From: Chitinophaga costaii | GTDB lineage: Bacteria; Bacteroidota; Bacteroidia; Chitinophagales; Chitinophagaceae | Assembly: GCF_900094705.1 (NCBI RefSeq) | Contig: NZ_FMAR01000017.1 | Location: forward strand, 1-64,000 | DNA: 64,000 bases | Direction of reading: 5' to 3' | Shown: in pieces, positions 1 to 8,648 of the stretch | Position numbering within the stretch: position 1 is the stretch's first letter | How the letters are laid out: each line of letters opens with the position of its first letter | Translations under genes and position numbers: made by a program | Notes under the pieces: generated by a model | Database searches by the model: none | What the model was told of the DNA's origin: nothing | What the model saw: only the letters and a program-made list of their open reading frames with translations

Positions 1-99
1 TTATGAATTATGAATTATGAATTATGAATTATGAATTATGAATTATGAATTATGAATTATGAATTATGAATTATGAATTATGAATTATGAATTATGAAT
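1..99. repeat. 7-bp tandem repeat (TATGAAT)n, about 14 copies
   Basis: The window opens with about 14 perfect head-to-tail copies of TATGAAT, ending in a run of T. The array may continue to the left of the window. It is AT-rich and has no spacers, so it is a short-unit tandem repeat rather than a CRISPR. It lies beyond the 3' end of the minus-strand aldolase gene. Copy number could vary between strains. Confidence 0.95.
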
Positions 100-122
100 T
101 TTTTTGTGGTGGGGGGATGGGG

Positions 123-190
123 CAATGTACTATGTCCTGGGACTATGGTGGGCGTTTTTTCCCTTCCATGGTATTTTACATAGTACATTG
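123..190. repeat. 13-bp perfect inverted repeat downstream of the rhamnose aldolase gene
   Basis: The arm CAATGTACTATGT (123-135) is the exact reverse complement of 178-190, with 42 nt between them. The right arm ends 6 nt beyond the stop codon of the minus-strand aldolase gene, so the structure would form in its 3' untranslated region. No strong U-run follows on the minus strand. It may be a 3' stabilising hairpin, a weak terminator, or a pair of protein-binding half sites. Confidence 0.6.
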
Positions 191-196
191 TTCCTG

Positions 197-2311
197 TTAT
201 CTTACGAAGGCCATTGCTACGCCACCGTCTACGTTTAGCACGTTGCCGGTGCTTTTGTTCAGGAGGCCGCCGGTGAAGGCGAAGCAGGCGTTGGCGATGT
301 CTTCGGGTAGGATGATCTCGTTGAGAAGGGTGCGCTTGGCGTAGAAGGCTGGCAGCTCTTCGATTTTTACACCATATGCTTTGGCGCGGCCCTCAGCCCA
401 GGCACCTTCCCATATTTTGCTGTCGGCAATCACGGCGTCAGGATTTACCACGTTTACGCGGATGTGATCAGGGCCCAATTCTGCGGCATTCAGGCGGCTC
501 AGGTGCAACTGGGCGGCTTTGGCGCTGCCATAACCAGCATTATTCGGACCGGATACCAGGGCGTTTTTGCTCACGATATTGATCACATCGCCCCCGCGAC
601 CTTGCTTGCGCAGAATGGCTACGCCGGCCTGGGTTACCAGGAACTGGCCTTTTACCAGTACATTGTACAGCAGGTCCCAATCTGCGCTGGTATGGTCTTC
701 CAGCGGTTTGGAAATAGAGAGGCCGGCACAATTTACCACAATATCTACCCCCCCAAAAGCCAGGCAGGCCGTGTCAAATGCGGCGTTGATCTGGTCGGGA
801 TTGGTTACGTCCAGCAGCGCGGTAGTGAAGGCATCTTTGCCGGCTTGTTGTTCAAAAGCAGCCTTTGCGGTGGCCAGTCTTTCGGCATCGTTATCATTGA
901 TCACCACTACGGCACCTTCTTCAACAAATTTCTTTGCGATGGCACGCCCTATGCCGCCGGCACTGCCGGTAACCAGGGCAATGCGGCCACTCAGCGCTTT
1001 GGGCTTGGGCATGCGTTGCAATTTGGCTTCTTCCAGCAACCAATATTCAATATCGAAGGCTTCCTGCCGTGGCAGGGAGGTGTATTCGGAAATAGCTTCC
1101 GCCCCCTTCATCACATTGATAGCATTGATATAAAATTCCGCTGCCACCCGCGCGGTTTGTTTGTCTTTGGCGAAGGTAAACATGCCCACGCCCGGGTACA
1201 GGATCACCACAGGATTGGCATCGCGGATAGCCGGGCTGTTGGGATGTTTGCAGGTTTCATAGTAAGCGGTATAATCTTTCCGGTAGGCGGCAAATGCCGG
1301 TGCCAACCGTGCTTGTAAGGCTTTCACATCGTGCAGGTCTTCGCCGGCTTCCAATTCCAGTACCAAGGGCGCAATTTTGGTGCGCAGGAAGTGGTCGGGA
1401 CAAGAAGTACCCAGGGGGGCCAGGCGGGCCAGGTCGTTAGCATTAATGAACTCCAGTACCCGTGCATCGTCGGTAAAGTGACCGATCATGTGCTGGTGTT
1501 CGGAGCAAAAACCACGCAGCACGGGGGCCAGCGCCGTGGCTTGTTGCAGGCGTTTTTCGGGCGGTAAGGCCTTTATTTTTACGCCGCCAAACACGGGACG
1601 TTTCTTGTTATAATTTTGTTCCAGGTAAGCGGCGCATTTTTCCACCACTTCGAGGGTGTTCACATAACTTTCGTAAGCGGTATTGCCCCAGGTAAATAAC
1701 CCATGCGATCCCAGCATAATACCACGAATGCCAGGATGCTCGTGCAGGCACTGCCTTAATTGTAAACCCAGGTCAAAACCCGGTCTTTGCCAATCTACCC
1801 AACCCAGGGTACCCCCAAATAAATTTTGCGTAATCTGCTTGCCGTCTTTGGCCGCTGCAATGGCAATAGCCGCATCGGGGTGGAGGTGATCAATATGTTT
1901 GAAGGGTAAAAATCCGTGTAAAGGTGTATCGATGGAAGGTGCCTTGGAATCCAGGTCAAACAGGCAGTAATTAAACAGCTTCACCATTTCATCTTCCTGG
2001 TCTATGCCCCGGTAAATGCCCTCCAGTGCGCGCAGCTTATCTACGTACAATGCTGCCAATCCGTTCCGTTTCAGCGTGCCGATGTCGCCACCACTGCCCT
2101 TTACCCACATTACTTCTGTATCTTTTCCCGTGAGCGGATCTTTTGCCAACGCCTTGCAGGAGGTATTGCCCCCACCATAATTTGTAAGCCGCAGATCGGC
2201 ACCCAGCAAATTAGAGCGATAGATCAACAATCCTACCTCATCCCCAGCCAATGCTGCCGCCTTCTGCTCATCCCATAGATAACTCACATGCTTAAATTCA
2301 GTTGTCAACAT
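197..2311 (-). CDS. Bifunctional rhamnulose-1-phosphate aldolase / short-chain dehydrogenase
   Basis: This 704-residue protein fuses two enzymes. Residues ~1-420 are a class II aldolase domain of the RhaD/fuculose-aldolase type, expected to split L-rhamnulose-1-phosphate into dihydroxyacetone phosphate and L-lactaldehyde. Residues ~440-704 are a short-chain dehydrogenase, with the NAD-binding TGSAGGIG motif and a YGSAK catalytic Tyr/Lys pair, likely oxidising or reducing lactaldehyde. The length fits the fused family known from Bacteroidota. The ATG at 2311 gives a complete aldolase N-terminus. rhaT lies 108 bp upstream on the same strand, which supports a rhamnose role, although the isomerase and kinase genes are not in this window. 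A palindrome at 2361-2377 may control it. The product is cytoplasmic, with no signal peptide. Confidence 0.93.
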   Translation of the reverse strand: MLTTEFKHVSYLWDEQKAAALAGDEVGLLIYRSNLLGADLRLTNYGGGNTSCKALAKDPLTGKDTEVMWVKGSGGDIGTLKRNGLAALYVDKLRALEGIYRGIDQEDEMVKLFNYCLFDLDSKAPSIDTPLHGFLPFKHIDHLHPDAAIAIAAAKDGKQITQNLFGGTLGWVDWQRPGFDLGLQLRQCLHEHPGIRGIMLGSHGLFTWGNTAYESYVNTLEVVEKCAAYLEQNYNKKRPVFGGVKIKALPPEKRLQQATALAPVLRGFCSEHQHMIGHFTDDARVLEFINANDLARLAPLGTSCPDHFLRTKIAPLVLELEAGEDLHDVKALQARLAPAFAAYRKDYTAYYETCKHPNSPAIRDANPVVILYPGVGMFTFAKDKQTARVAAEFYINAINVMKGAEAISEYTSLPRQEAFDIEYWLLEEAKLQRMPKPKALSGRIALVTGSAGGIGRAIAKKFVEEGAVVVINDNDAERLATAKAAFEQQAGKDAFTTALLDVTNPDQINAAFDTACLAFGGVDIVVNCAGLSISKPLEDHTSADWDLLYNVLVKGQFLVTQAGVAILRKQGRGGDVINIVSKNALVSGPNNAGYGSAKAAQLHLSRLNAAELGPDHIRVNVVNPDAVIADSKIWEGAWAEGRAKAYGVKIEELPAFYAKRTLLNEIILPEDIANACFAFTGGLLNKSTGNVLNVDGGVAMAFVR

Positions 2312-2360
2312 AAAAATATATTGTTTTAAAAAGTATATACATATTATATTTTCCTACATA

Positions 2361-2377
2361 TATCATGTACCATGATA
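2361..2377. promoter_or_regulatory. Palindromic operator candidate upstream of the rhamnose aldolase gene
   Basis: TATCATG and CATGATA form a perfect 7-bp inverted repeat around TAC. It sits 50 bp upstream of the aldolase ATG in the short gap below rhaT. The size and position suit a dimeric repressor or activator such as a GntR- or LacI-type sugar regulator, but no such regulator gene is in the window. The function is inferred from symmetry alone. Confidence 0.4.
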
Positions 2378-2419
2378 CAAATTTTGAAGGCTTTGTTTAT
2401 ATTCTTTCCATCCTCCATT

Positions 2420-3472
2420 TTAAATACTATTGCCATATCCCACCAGCAACACGGATAGAATGATGGTGGCAATGCCCAGGAACACGGTACGCCAGGTGCG
2501 TATGTTCACTCCCTTCCACTCATGCAGTGCAATACCCCAGCAGTTAGACACCAGGATAATAAAAGCCATGTGAAGTATCCAGGAGCTAGATCCATTACCC
2601 AAGCGGCTTTCTCCCATGCCGTAGAAGAAGAATTGCAAAAACCAGGTGGCACCGGCCACTGCGGCAAATAAATAGTTGGCAGCCAAAGGAGTGGCGGTAT
2701 TGTTATAATCTTTATAACTTTTATTCTTAATATTAAGGTAAATACACCAGAGTATATTGGTAACTAATCCACCCCAGAGGATTACCACAAAGGTCACGTT
2801 ATTCCGGAACAGTGGGTTAGCACCATGTGCCTCGGCTGCGGCTGCCATAGACCTGCCGGCTTCTATTCCAAAGTTAAAGCATGCACTCAATATGCCCGAT
2901 ACCGTGGCCACCGTAAGCCCTTTGGTAAGATTAAATTCCTTCACCCCCTCTTTCTGCTGCTCCGGCGTAAGCACTTTTTCCTTTAACATGCCTGCCCGGC
3001 CGCAGATGGCTATGCCCACCAGGCATACCAGCACCCCAATCAATACAATAACCCCTCCCCTGCTGTGCAACATCTGGGTAAAGGTAACCCCGCTTTCCGG
3101 CGCAAACAGGTCGCGGTAAATGGGCGGCACCAGTGAACCAAAAGCCGAGGTAAAACCCAGGGCTACAGACATACCCAGCGACATGCCTAAGTAGCGCATA
3201 GACAGCCCAAAGGTTAACCCTCCCACTCCCCACAGCAATCCCAGGAGGAAAGTCCAGCCAATAACGGAAGGTGGTGCGGCACGAATAATATCCATAAAAT
3301 CCGGGACCGTAAGCCAGGCGGCTAGTAGTGGAACGATGAGCCAGGAAAAAAGGCCACCGGCCAGCCAGTAGCTTTCCCAGGACCAGCCTTTTACTTTTTT
3401 GTAGGGAAGATAAAAACTACCGGAGGCGAAACCGCCTATAAAGTGGAATACTACGCCCAGGATTGCCTGCAT
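2420..3472 (-). CDS. rhaT: L-rhamnose/proton symporter RhaT
   Basis: This 350-residue polytopic inner-membrane protein carries about ten hydrophobic segments. The N-terminus (GVVFHFIGGFASGSFYLPYK) is typical of RhaT, and the length matches the family (~344-350). It is expected to import L-rhamnose with a proton. It is followed on the same strand by the aldolase/dehydrogenase fusion, so the two probably form a rhamnose uptake and breakdown unit. The ATG at 3472 starts directly before the first membrane helix, and no better start is seen. Confidence 0.93.
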   Translation of the reverse strand: MQAILGVVFHFIGGFASGSFYLPYKKVKGWSWESYWLAGGLFSWLIVPLLAAWLTVPDFMDIIRAAPPSVIGWTFLLGLLWGVGGLTFGLSMRYLGMSLGMSVALGFTSAFGSLVPPIYRDLFAPESGVTFTQMLHSRGGVIVLIGVLVCLVGIAICGRAGMLKEKVLTPEQQKEGVKEFNLTKGLTVATVSGILSACFNFGIEAGRSMAAAAEAHGANPLFRNNVTFVVILWGGLVTNILWCIYLNIKNKSYKDYNNTATPLAANYLFAAVAGATWFLQFFFYGMGESRLGNGSSSWILHMAFIILVSNCWGIALHEWKGVNIRTWRTVFLGIATIILSVLLVGYGNSI

Positions 3473-3551
3473 GGAATTTATTTTGTACGATCAGTTAAGA
3501 TAAAAGTAACCCAGGTGGCATAAAGCCGCATCCTGCCGCATCCTGCCCTAC

Positions 3552-3588
3552 AGCCTCCTTCAAGGCGTTTGGGGTGGAGGCTTTTTTT
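3552..3588 (+). terminator. Orphan rho-independent terminator-like hairpin
   Basis: AGCCTCC (3552-3558) pairs with GGAGGCT (3576-3582) and is followed by seven T on the plus strand. No plus-strand gene lies just upstream, because rhaT begins at 3472 on the other strand. The hairpin could stop transcription antisense to rhaT or be a remnant. An imperfect direct repeat of GCCGCATCCT lies just before it, at about 3526-3545. Confidence 0.45.
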
Positions 3589-3789
3589 GCCCAGGCCAGG
3601 GGGGAAATGGGATAAGCAGGCGTTCTGTGCAAACAATAACAACGACCACTGAACAAAAGGGGGTAGATTAGTGTAATTATAACATCAATATAACGATAAA
3701 GCGCATTTATCAATGCAGGATAAATTTTACCTTCATTACTTCTCCTACAGCAAACCTGCACGAACGCTATTTAAAATCATTTTTGCTAC

Positions 3790-4185
3790 ATGCAGCATAC
3801 AACTTGCTTGATTATTGACGATGACCCAGACGACCAGGAAATTTTTGCCCTGGCCCTGGCCGAAGTAGGACCAGACTATCAATGCTCTTTTGCCAGTAAT
3901 GCAACGGATGCCTTGCAACAATTGCAAACAAATTCCCCTGCGCCCGATTACATTTTCCTGGACCTGAATATGCCCCGGATAAATGGATTGCAATGCCTGG
4001 TAGAATTAAAGCGGCTACCTGCCACCCAGACCATTCCTGTGGTTATGTACTCCACCTCATCGGAGCATCATTTCTCCTCACAGGCCATGGCAGCCGGCGC
4101 TTCAGCCTTTGTAAGCAAACCTTCCCGCATTAGCGACCTGGTATCTATTTTAAAGGATATTTTTTCCAGGATGCAGGAGGCTTAG
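3790..4185 (+). CDS. Single-domain response regulator (CheY-like)
   Basis: This 131-residue protein consists only of a receiver domain. The acidic pocket is D10-D12, the phospho-acceptor is D58 in FLDLNMP, the switch Ser/Thr is at 88-89, and the conserved Lys is K110 in SKPS. There is no output domain, so it probably acts through protein contacts or within a phosphorelay. No histidine kinase gene is adjacent, which makes it an orphan regulator whose partner cannot be told from context. The ATG at 3790 lies immediately before the first beta-strand. Confidence 0.9.
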   Translation: MQHTTCLIIDDDPDDQEIFALALAEVGPDYQCSFASNATDALQQLQTNSPAPDYIFLDLNMPRINGLQCLVELKRLPATQTIPVVMYSTSSEHHFSSQAMAAGASAFVSKPSRISDLVSILKDIFSRMQEA

Positions 4186-4640
4186 CGATAGCATCCAGTT
4201 TGATAAGCCAACTCCCAAATGGATATGCAGCACATACGGCTGCCTACCACAAATTAATAATATCACCTACGCAGTTCCTGGGTTCCTAAAAGTAAATGCA
4301 TGCGTGATCCGGATCGGGATCATCCAGGATTTGCAAATCATATATGGAAATAGTTAATCTATTTTTAAGGCGGCTTTATCTAATAAGTTTTCTAAGTCTC
4401 TCCCCGGGACATTTAAACATGATGGCGCTAATAACTGTTTGCAAATCCCTTGAATTTCATGAAATTCGCCCGCGTGATGGGCATGATCGTTTAGACATGT
4501 TTGATTAGTTACATATACGATTGCAAAACATTTTTTATTTCAGGTAACTACAAATATTTATTACCGCAATTCAAAATTGTCGTTTAATAGCAAAACGCAT
4601 AATAAGATTATAGCCTATTAAACGATTTTAATTTATAAAA
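4186..4640. other. 455-bp AT-rich intergenic region with a 16-bp perfect palindrome
   Basis: No convincing reading frame was found here. The region holds the self-complementary 16-mer GAATTTCATGAAATTC at 4452-4467, an inverted repeat TGATCC/GGATCA near 4306-4323, and the leader hairpin described separately. It probably carries the promoter of the WG-repeat gene. No TAnnTTTG box in a convincing position was found. Confidence 0.45.
4580..4625 (+). promoter_or_regulatory. Hairpin in the leader of the WG-repeat gene
   Basis: TCGTTTAATAG (4580-4590) is the exact reverse complement of 4615-4625, with a 24-nt loop. The right arm ends 15 nt before the ATG at 4641, so the structure would cover or flank the translation start region, or serve as an operator. 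No U-run follows, which argues against a terminator. Confidence 0.45.
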
Positions 4641-5906
4641 ATGAAGAGGATTTTTATATTGTTATGGTGTTGTATATTTTTCTTTTGCTCTGTTCATGCA
4701 CAAATAAAAGACACGCTGTTTGTAGTAACCTCCAATAACAATTTTTCAAATATCAGTAACTTTTCAGAAGGTGTAGCAAAAGTGGAAATTTCCCACGATA
4801 GCACTATTGCGGATAATGATAGTATGTGGTCATCCATTGGCTATATAGATACTACAGGAAAAATATTATTCGAAAAAATTTTGGATGATGCAGGCAACTT
4901 CCATTGTGGATTAGCTTATATCAGTAAAAAAGTAAACGATGATTCTAAATATGGTTTTATCGACAAAAATGGAAAGGAAGTTATTCCCTGCATTTATGAC
5001 AAAGTAGAAAATTTTTCGGGCAACCTAACGGCGGTAAACACAGGCAGCACTTGGCAAATAATTGATGTAAGCGGGAAAATAGTAATGAATGACCACCTGC
5101 TCATTACCAAAAGACAAATTATTAATGCTATCGCACACACCAGTGAGGACGAAGATATAGCGCCGCCCGCTTTCCACAATGGCCGAATGCTTGTATGCCA
5201 AGACGGTAAATATGGATATGTAGATACACAAGGAAAAATTGTATTGCCATTAACTTACTATAAAGCATTTGATTTTTCTGGCGGTACAGCCGTCGTTGCA
5301 ATGGATACCGTGAATGGAAGCCTGCTTTACAAAGGAAAAGGTAACTTAGAGCGTTTGTACAACAGCTTGCCTTCGGGCCCTACAAAATATAAATGGACAG
5401 TGATTGATACTACCGGCAAAGTGCTATACAAATTTAAAGAAGAGGAAACGCCAGATTTGAATCAATATTTCTCTGAAGGAAATATTTCCTTTTCTGTTGA
5501 CAGCTACAAAAACGGCGTAATGAGTAAAAACGGTAAAATTATCATTCCGCCGCAATATGAAAATGAATGCCTTCCTTTTTCTGATGGAGTAACAATTGTA
5601 CAAGTGGACGACAACCAAGGAGACGGCAATAAAAACGGATATTTCTTAGTCATAGACACTATGGGAAATACTATATCAAAAATTTCTTTCACTAACCAAT
5701 ATGGTACCATGTACGATAGCAACCAAAGGTTTCACGAAGGGCTAATGGCCGTTAAGATAAACAATGCATGGGGATATATAGATAAAAAAGGAAAATTTGC
5801 AATTGCGCCGCAATTTGATGAGGCAACTGACTTTCACAATGGTTGTGCGGTGGTGAAAACAATGGAAGGGAAAGTAGCTGTTATAAAGAACGTGTTGCAT
5901 CATTAA
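4641..5906 (+). CDS. Secreted WG-repeat protein
   Basis: This 421-residue protein begins with a signal peptide (MKRIFILLWCCIFFFCSVHA). It consists of about six to eight WG-type repeats, recognisable by units such as YGFIDKNGKEVIP, YGYVDTQGKIVLP and WGYIDKKGKFAIAPQF. WG repeats form beta-propeller-like structures and are common in secreted or surface proteins of Bacteroidota, but no enzyme activity can be assigned. The next gene starts 4 bp after its stop, so the two are probably co-transcribed. Its base composition is visibly more AT-rich than the sugar and housekeeping genes elsewhere in the window, which may indicate acquisition by transfer. Confidence 0.85.
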   Translation: MKRIFILLWCCIFFFCSVHAQIKDTLFVVTSNNNFSNISNFSEGVAKVEISHDSTIADNDSMWSSIGYIDTTGKILFEKILDDAGNFHCGLAYISKKVNDDSKYGFIDKNGKEVIPCIYDKVENFSGNLTAVNTGSTWQIIDVSGKIVMNDHLLITKRQIINAIAHTSEDEDIAPPAFHNGRMLVCQDGKYGYVDTQGKIVLPLTYYKAFDFSGGTAVVAMDTVNGSLLYKGKGNLERLYNSLPSGPTKYKWTVIDTTGKVLYKFKEEETPDLNQYFSEGNISFSVDSYKNGVMSKNGKIIIPPQYENECLPFSDGVTIVQVDDNQGDGNKNGYFLVIDTMGNTISKISFTNQYGTMYDSNQRFHEGLMAVKINNAWGYIDKKGKFAIAPQFDEATDFHNGCAVVKTMEGKVAVIKNVLHH

Positions 5907-5910
5907 AAAT

Positions 5911-6612
5911 ATGATCATGATTTCCGAAGAGTCTTTAACAGAAGAAGATATTAAAATCTTTTTAAAGTCATATATCAGCACACAGACATTTAGTTTGCGA
6001 ACGGGTTTATTTATAGTATCGATGGTTTGCTTATTAATGACTGTAATGGATATTATAGGCACTTCTTTCTTGTTGAACAAGAAAGCTTCCTTTTTTTTAT
6101 TTATGGTTGTTATGCTTTTGGGTTCATTGCTAACAATTGTTATACCTATTTGGTGGGGATTAAAATCAGAAAAGTTCAAGATCGTTTTTGAGATAGTTAC
6201 TATCCCTGCTACTTTTGTTGTTTCTCTTTTTTCAGGAGGAGGATATTTGCTGATCACAAATGCTGTGCTTCTCTTCGTGTTAATAATTGTTTTTATTTAT
6301 AAATATTCCAATTATCTGACTTATAAAAGCGAACTCACCACGAAGAATAAAAAAATATTCTTTGAAGGCGTTCTTACAAAATGTTATAAGGAAGATACCA
6401 GCATATCCGCCCGTTATACGAACATTCATACAAACTTCACTATTCAAGACGAAAGTGAAAGTGTTTCTTTTTCTTTAGCACCATTAAAAATACTACAGTT
6501 ATTTAGTGCAGGGCAAAACATGCCTACGGAAAACAGTATTGGCAAACAGGTAGTTGTTTCTTTTTTATCGTCAATGCCCAACACGCTGTTGTCATTTAAA
6601 TTTTCAGAATAA
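5911..6612 (+). CDS. Unknown multi-pass membrane protein, partner of the WG-repeat gene
   Basis: I do not recognise this 233-residue protein. It has about four hydrophobic segments (roughly residues 30-55, 62-85, 90-112 and 115-132) followed by a soluble C-terminal half (~140-233) rich in Ser/Thr and beta-prone residues. It begins 4 bp after the WG-repeat gene; ATG 5911 and ATG 5917 are both possible starts. Base composition is AT-rich like its neighbour. An inner-membrane location with a C-terminal soluble domain is inferred. Confidence 0.75.
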   Translation: MIMISEESLTEEDIKIFLKSYISTQTFSLRTGLFIVSMVCLLMTVMDIIGTSFLLNKKASFFLFMVVMLLGSLLTIVIPIWWGLKSEKFKIVFEIVTIPATFVVSLFSGGGYLLITNAVLLFVLIIVFIYKYSNYLTYKSELTTKNKKIFFEGVLTKCYKEDTSISARYTNIHTNFTIQDESESVSFSLAPLKILQLFSAGQNMPTENSIGKQVVVSFLSSMPNTLLSFKFSE

Positions 6613-6681
6613 ATGTTGCCGGCTGCCAGCAAACAAAAAGTTTTTGATTGACGGTCCTAGACGGCAACAAGGGCGCTTTTA

Positions 6682-7311
6682 TTAGATCATAGCGATCAGA
6701 TCCTCATAATCATGCGCTCCCACTAACACAGGAATATCTGCCCAGGGGGCTTTCCCTTTATTATCCTGGATGGTTTGTTTCACGAGTTCCTGCACCCGGA
6801 GTAGGATGAGATATTCCTGAAGTTCACAGGCCTGCCGCAACTGATCGTTACGGTAACCTTCTGTTTGCATGTATGTTTTGTTGGTTTCCTGCAGGGCTTC
6901 AAAGCCTGTGATCGTAAATGTTTTTTCGGATTCTCCACTGAAATCCGCCAGCCAATCGAGATTGTCGCGGTTAACAAGCGATTCGTATGCCAGTAAATGG
7001 AGGAACCACTGGTCGTATTGTGTGGTAAAACTGTTCATTTCCAGGTATAAAGCCTTAATGTCTAGCTCCTCATCTTCTTTCATGACGTTATAAGAATAAT
7101 TCAAATATGCCGTTAATGGCCGCTGTAGGTGCAGTAGGTCTTTGCCTATTACGTAATGAAAGCCGGAAGATGGCAGTTGGCTAAGCATCGTTTCCGTTTC
7201 CCGGATCGCCGTTTCAATTTGTCCTGCCTGGATAAGGTCCTGAATTTGTTGCATGCTACAAAGAAACGGCATATCCGGTAAATGGGGAATTTTATTACCG
7301 TTTACAATCAA
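6682..7311 (-). CDS. Conserved-looking cytoplasmic protein of unknown function
   Basis: This 209-residue protein has no signal peptide or membrane segment. It looks mostly alpha-helical and acidic, with many Leu, Gln and Glu residues. I cannot place it in a family. ATG 7311 is the longest start, and Met14 and Met20 are alternatives. A good Bacteroidota-type promoter (TTGG, 21 bp, TATATTTG) lies upstream at 7372-7404 in the correct direction, which supports expression. It stands alone, convergent with the membrane protein gene. An immunity-type or regulatory role is possible but not shown. Confidence 0.7.
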   Translation of the reverse strand: MIVNGNKIPHLPDMPFLCSMQQIQDLIQAGQIETAIRETETMLSQLPSSGFHYVIGKDLLHLQRPLTAYLNYSYNVMKEDEELDIKALYLEMNSFTTQYDQWFLHLLAYESLVNRDNLDWLADFSGESEKTFTITGFEALQETNKTYMQTEGYRNDQLRQACELQEYLILLRVQELVKQTIQDNKGKAPWADIPVLVGAHDYEDLIAMI

Positions 7312-7371
7312 ACCCTAAAAAGAACCCCATTTACTACAGTCGACTTCCTCATCCTCCCCCCATATTTGAGG

Positions 7372-7404
7372 CAAATATACCCCAGGTATCCTCTAACCAC
7401 CCAA
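7372..7404 (-). promoter_or_regulatory. Bacteroidota promoter for the 6682-7311 gene
   Basis: On the minus strand TTGG (7401-7404) is followed after 21 bp by TATATTTG (7372-7379). This is a full match to the TAnnTTTG -7 box at normal spacing. Transcription would begin near 7366 and give a leader of about 55 nt. Confidence 0.6.
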
Positions 7405-7556
7405 GCAAATACAAGCATGATCCGTTATAAACTCACCCAAATAGTTTAGGCCCTATTTATGTATTGAATTTTATCGGCCAACTGTAGTTTTTATAAATGT
7501 GTTTCTTTTAACCCATGTATAATTCAATCTTGTTAATAACCAACAAAACCTCGTGT

Positions 7557-8516
7557 ATGAAAAAAGTTTCAAATTTTTTAGTGGTGCTAGGTGTGGCATC
7601 ACTCATGACTATGCCAAGTTGCAAAAAAATATTAGATGAGTTGGGCAATTCAGCTGGAAATAATCCTGGTATATCAGCCAACGTTAAACTGATCGAATAC
7701 AAAAATAGTGATCACCGTTTAATGGGCGGATATTTTTCGCGGGAAACGGGCGATACTGCCGGTATACTAAATTTAATACCCGACAGTGTAGATATCATAA
7801 ACATTTGGGGCAGACAGGAAAATAGCGCGGATTGGGAGCAGGAGCTACAAATTATTCATGATTTGCAAAAAAATAAAGGAATGAAATTTATTGTTACTGG
7901 TTGGTTAGATGATCTCAATTCCAGGTTTGGCCCCAAAGATGCCAGTGGCGCTGTGAACAACAAAAATTGGCGAACCGGTGTGACAGCCCTTCGCGATTCG
8001 GTGATTAAGTGGAAATTGGATGGTATTGACTTCGACATAGAACCAGGCATTATACCAGAGAGTAACGATTCGCTGGTGGCCATCATGACGGAATTGGCTA
8101 AATATTTCGGGCCCACTTCTACCCCACCCACGTTATCGAATGCAAAGCTTATGTTTATCTGGGACACAAATATGGATGGCAACTTCGCGCCTTATACTAA
8201 GACGTATAAAAATTACGACCTGGTTTACCTACAAGCTTATTGGAGAAATGCAAATAGTCTTACTAATACCTATAACACTTTCAAAAACTATATTCCTCAA
8301 AGCAAATTTCTAGCAGGAGTAGATTTTGAAGACGAAACCGGCTTTGCTTCGAATCAAATGCCAGCATATGCTGCCTGGGCAACTAGCCAAAACATGGGCG
8401 GTGTTTTTAGTTATAAAATTGAACGAGACTATGCGAATCAATCAGGCAGCTTCAGTAGTTACGCGATTACAAGAGCCGCCATTCAAACTATGAACCCTGC
8501 AAAGAAAAATAAGTGA
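7557..8516 (+). CDS. GH18 family lipoprotein, probable endo-beta-N-acetylglucosaminidase or chitinase type
   Basis: From ATG 7557 the product is 319 residues with a lipoprotein signal ending MPSC (Cys22), so it is probably anchored in the outer membrane. An ATG at 7515 would add 14 residues before the signal and is unlikely. The GH18 signature DGIDFDIE covers residues 155-162, with E162 as the expected acid/base and D158/D160 as helper residues. The short single-domain form resembles the endo-H/F type that cuts N-glycan cores, but chitinase-like activity cannot be excluded. It converges on the SusC/SusD operon and may work with it on an N-acetylglucosamine-containing glycan. A terminator follows at 8562-8596. 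Confidence 0.85.
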   Translation: MKKVSNFLVVLGVASLMTMPSCKKILDELGNSAGNNPGISANVKLIEYKNSDHRLMGGYFSRETGDTAGILNLIPDSVDIINIWGRQENSADWEQELQIIHDLQKNKGMKFIVTGWLDDLNSRFGPKDASGAVNNKNWRTGVTALRDSVIKWKLDGIDFDIEPGIIPESNDSLVAIMTELAKYFGPTSTPPTLSNAKLMFIWDTNMDGNFAPYTKTYKNYDLVYLQAYWRNANSLTNTYNTFKNYIPQSKFLAGVDFEDETGFASNQMPAYAAWATSQNMGGVFSYKIERDYANQSGSFSSYAITRAAIQTMNPAKKNK

Positions 8517-8561
8517 TGTATCACTATCCCTATCTTTTTAAATACAGTATCATTTTATACA

Positions 8562-8596
8562 AAAACACCTATGGCCTTTTATTCCATAGGTGTTTT
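8562..8596. terminator. Bidirectional terminator between the GH18 and SusD genes
   Basis: The 13-bp perfect stem AAAACACCTATGG (8562-8574) / 8584-8596 has a 9-nt loop. T-rich tails arise on both strands because the stem ends are A/T runs. It lies between the 3' ends of the convergent GH18 and SusD genes. Confidence 0.8.
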
Positions 8597-8648
8597 GTCT
8601 AAAAAAAATCTTGTACCTGCGCAACTAATATACCAGCAACCTCGCCTC

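Noticed and set aside
1..99. CRISPR-like repeat
   Set aside because: Units are 7 bp, contiguous and without spacers; no cas genes are present in the window.
464..1318. 284-residue open frame on the plus strand
   Set aside because: It lies wholly antisense to the well-supported aldolase/dehydrogenase gene and has no domain character.
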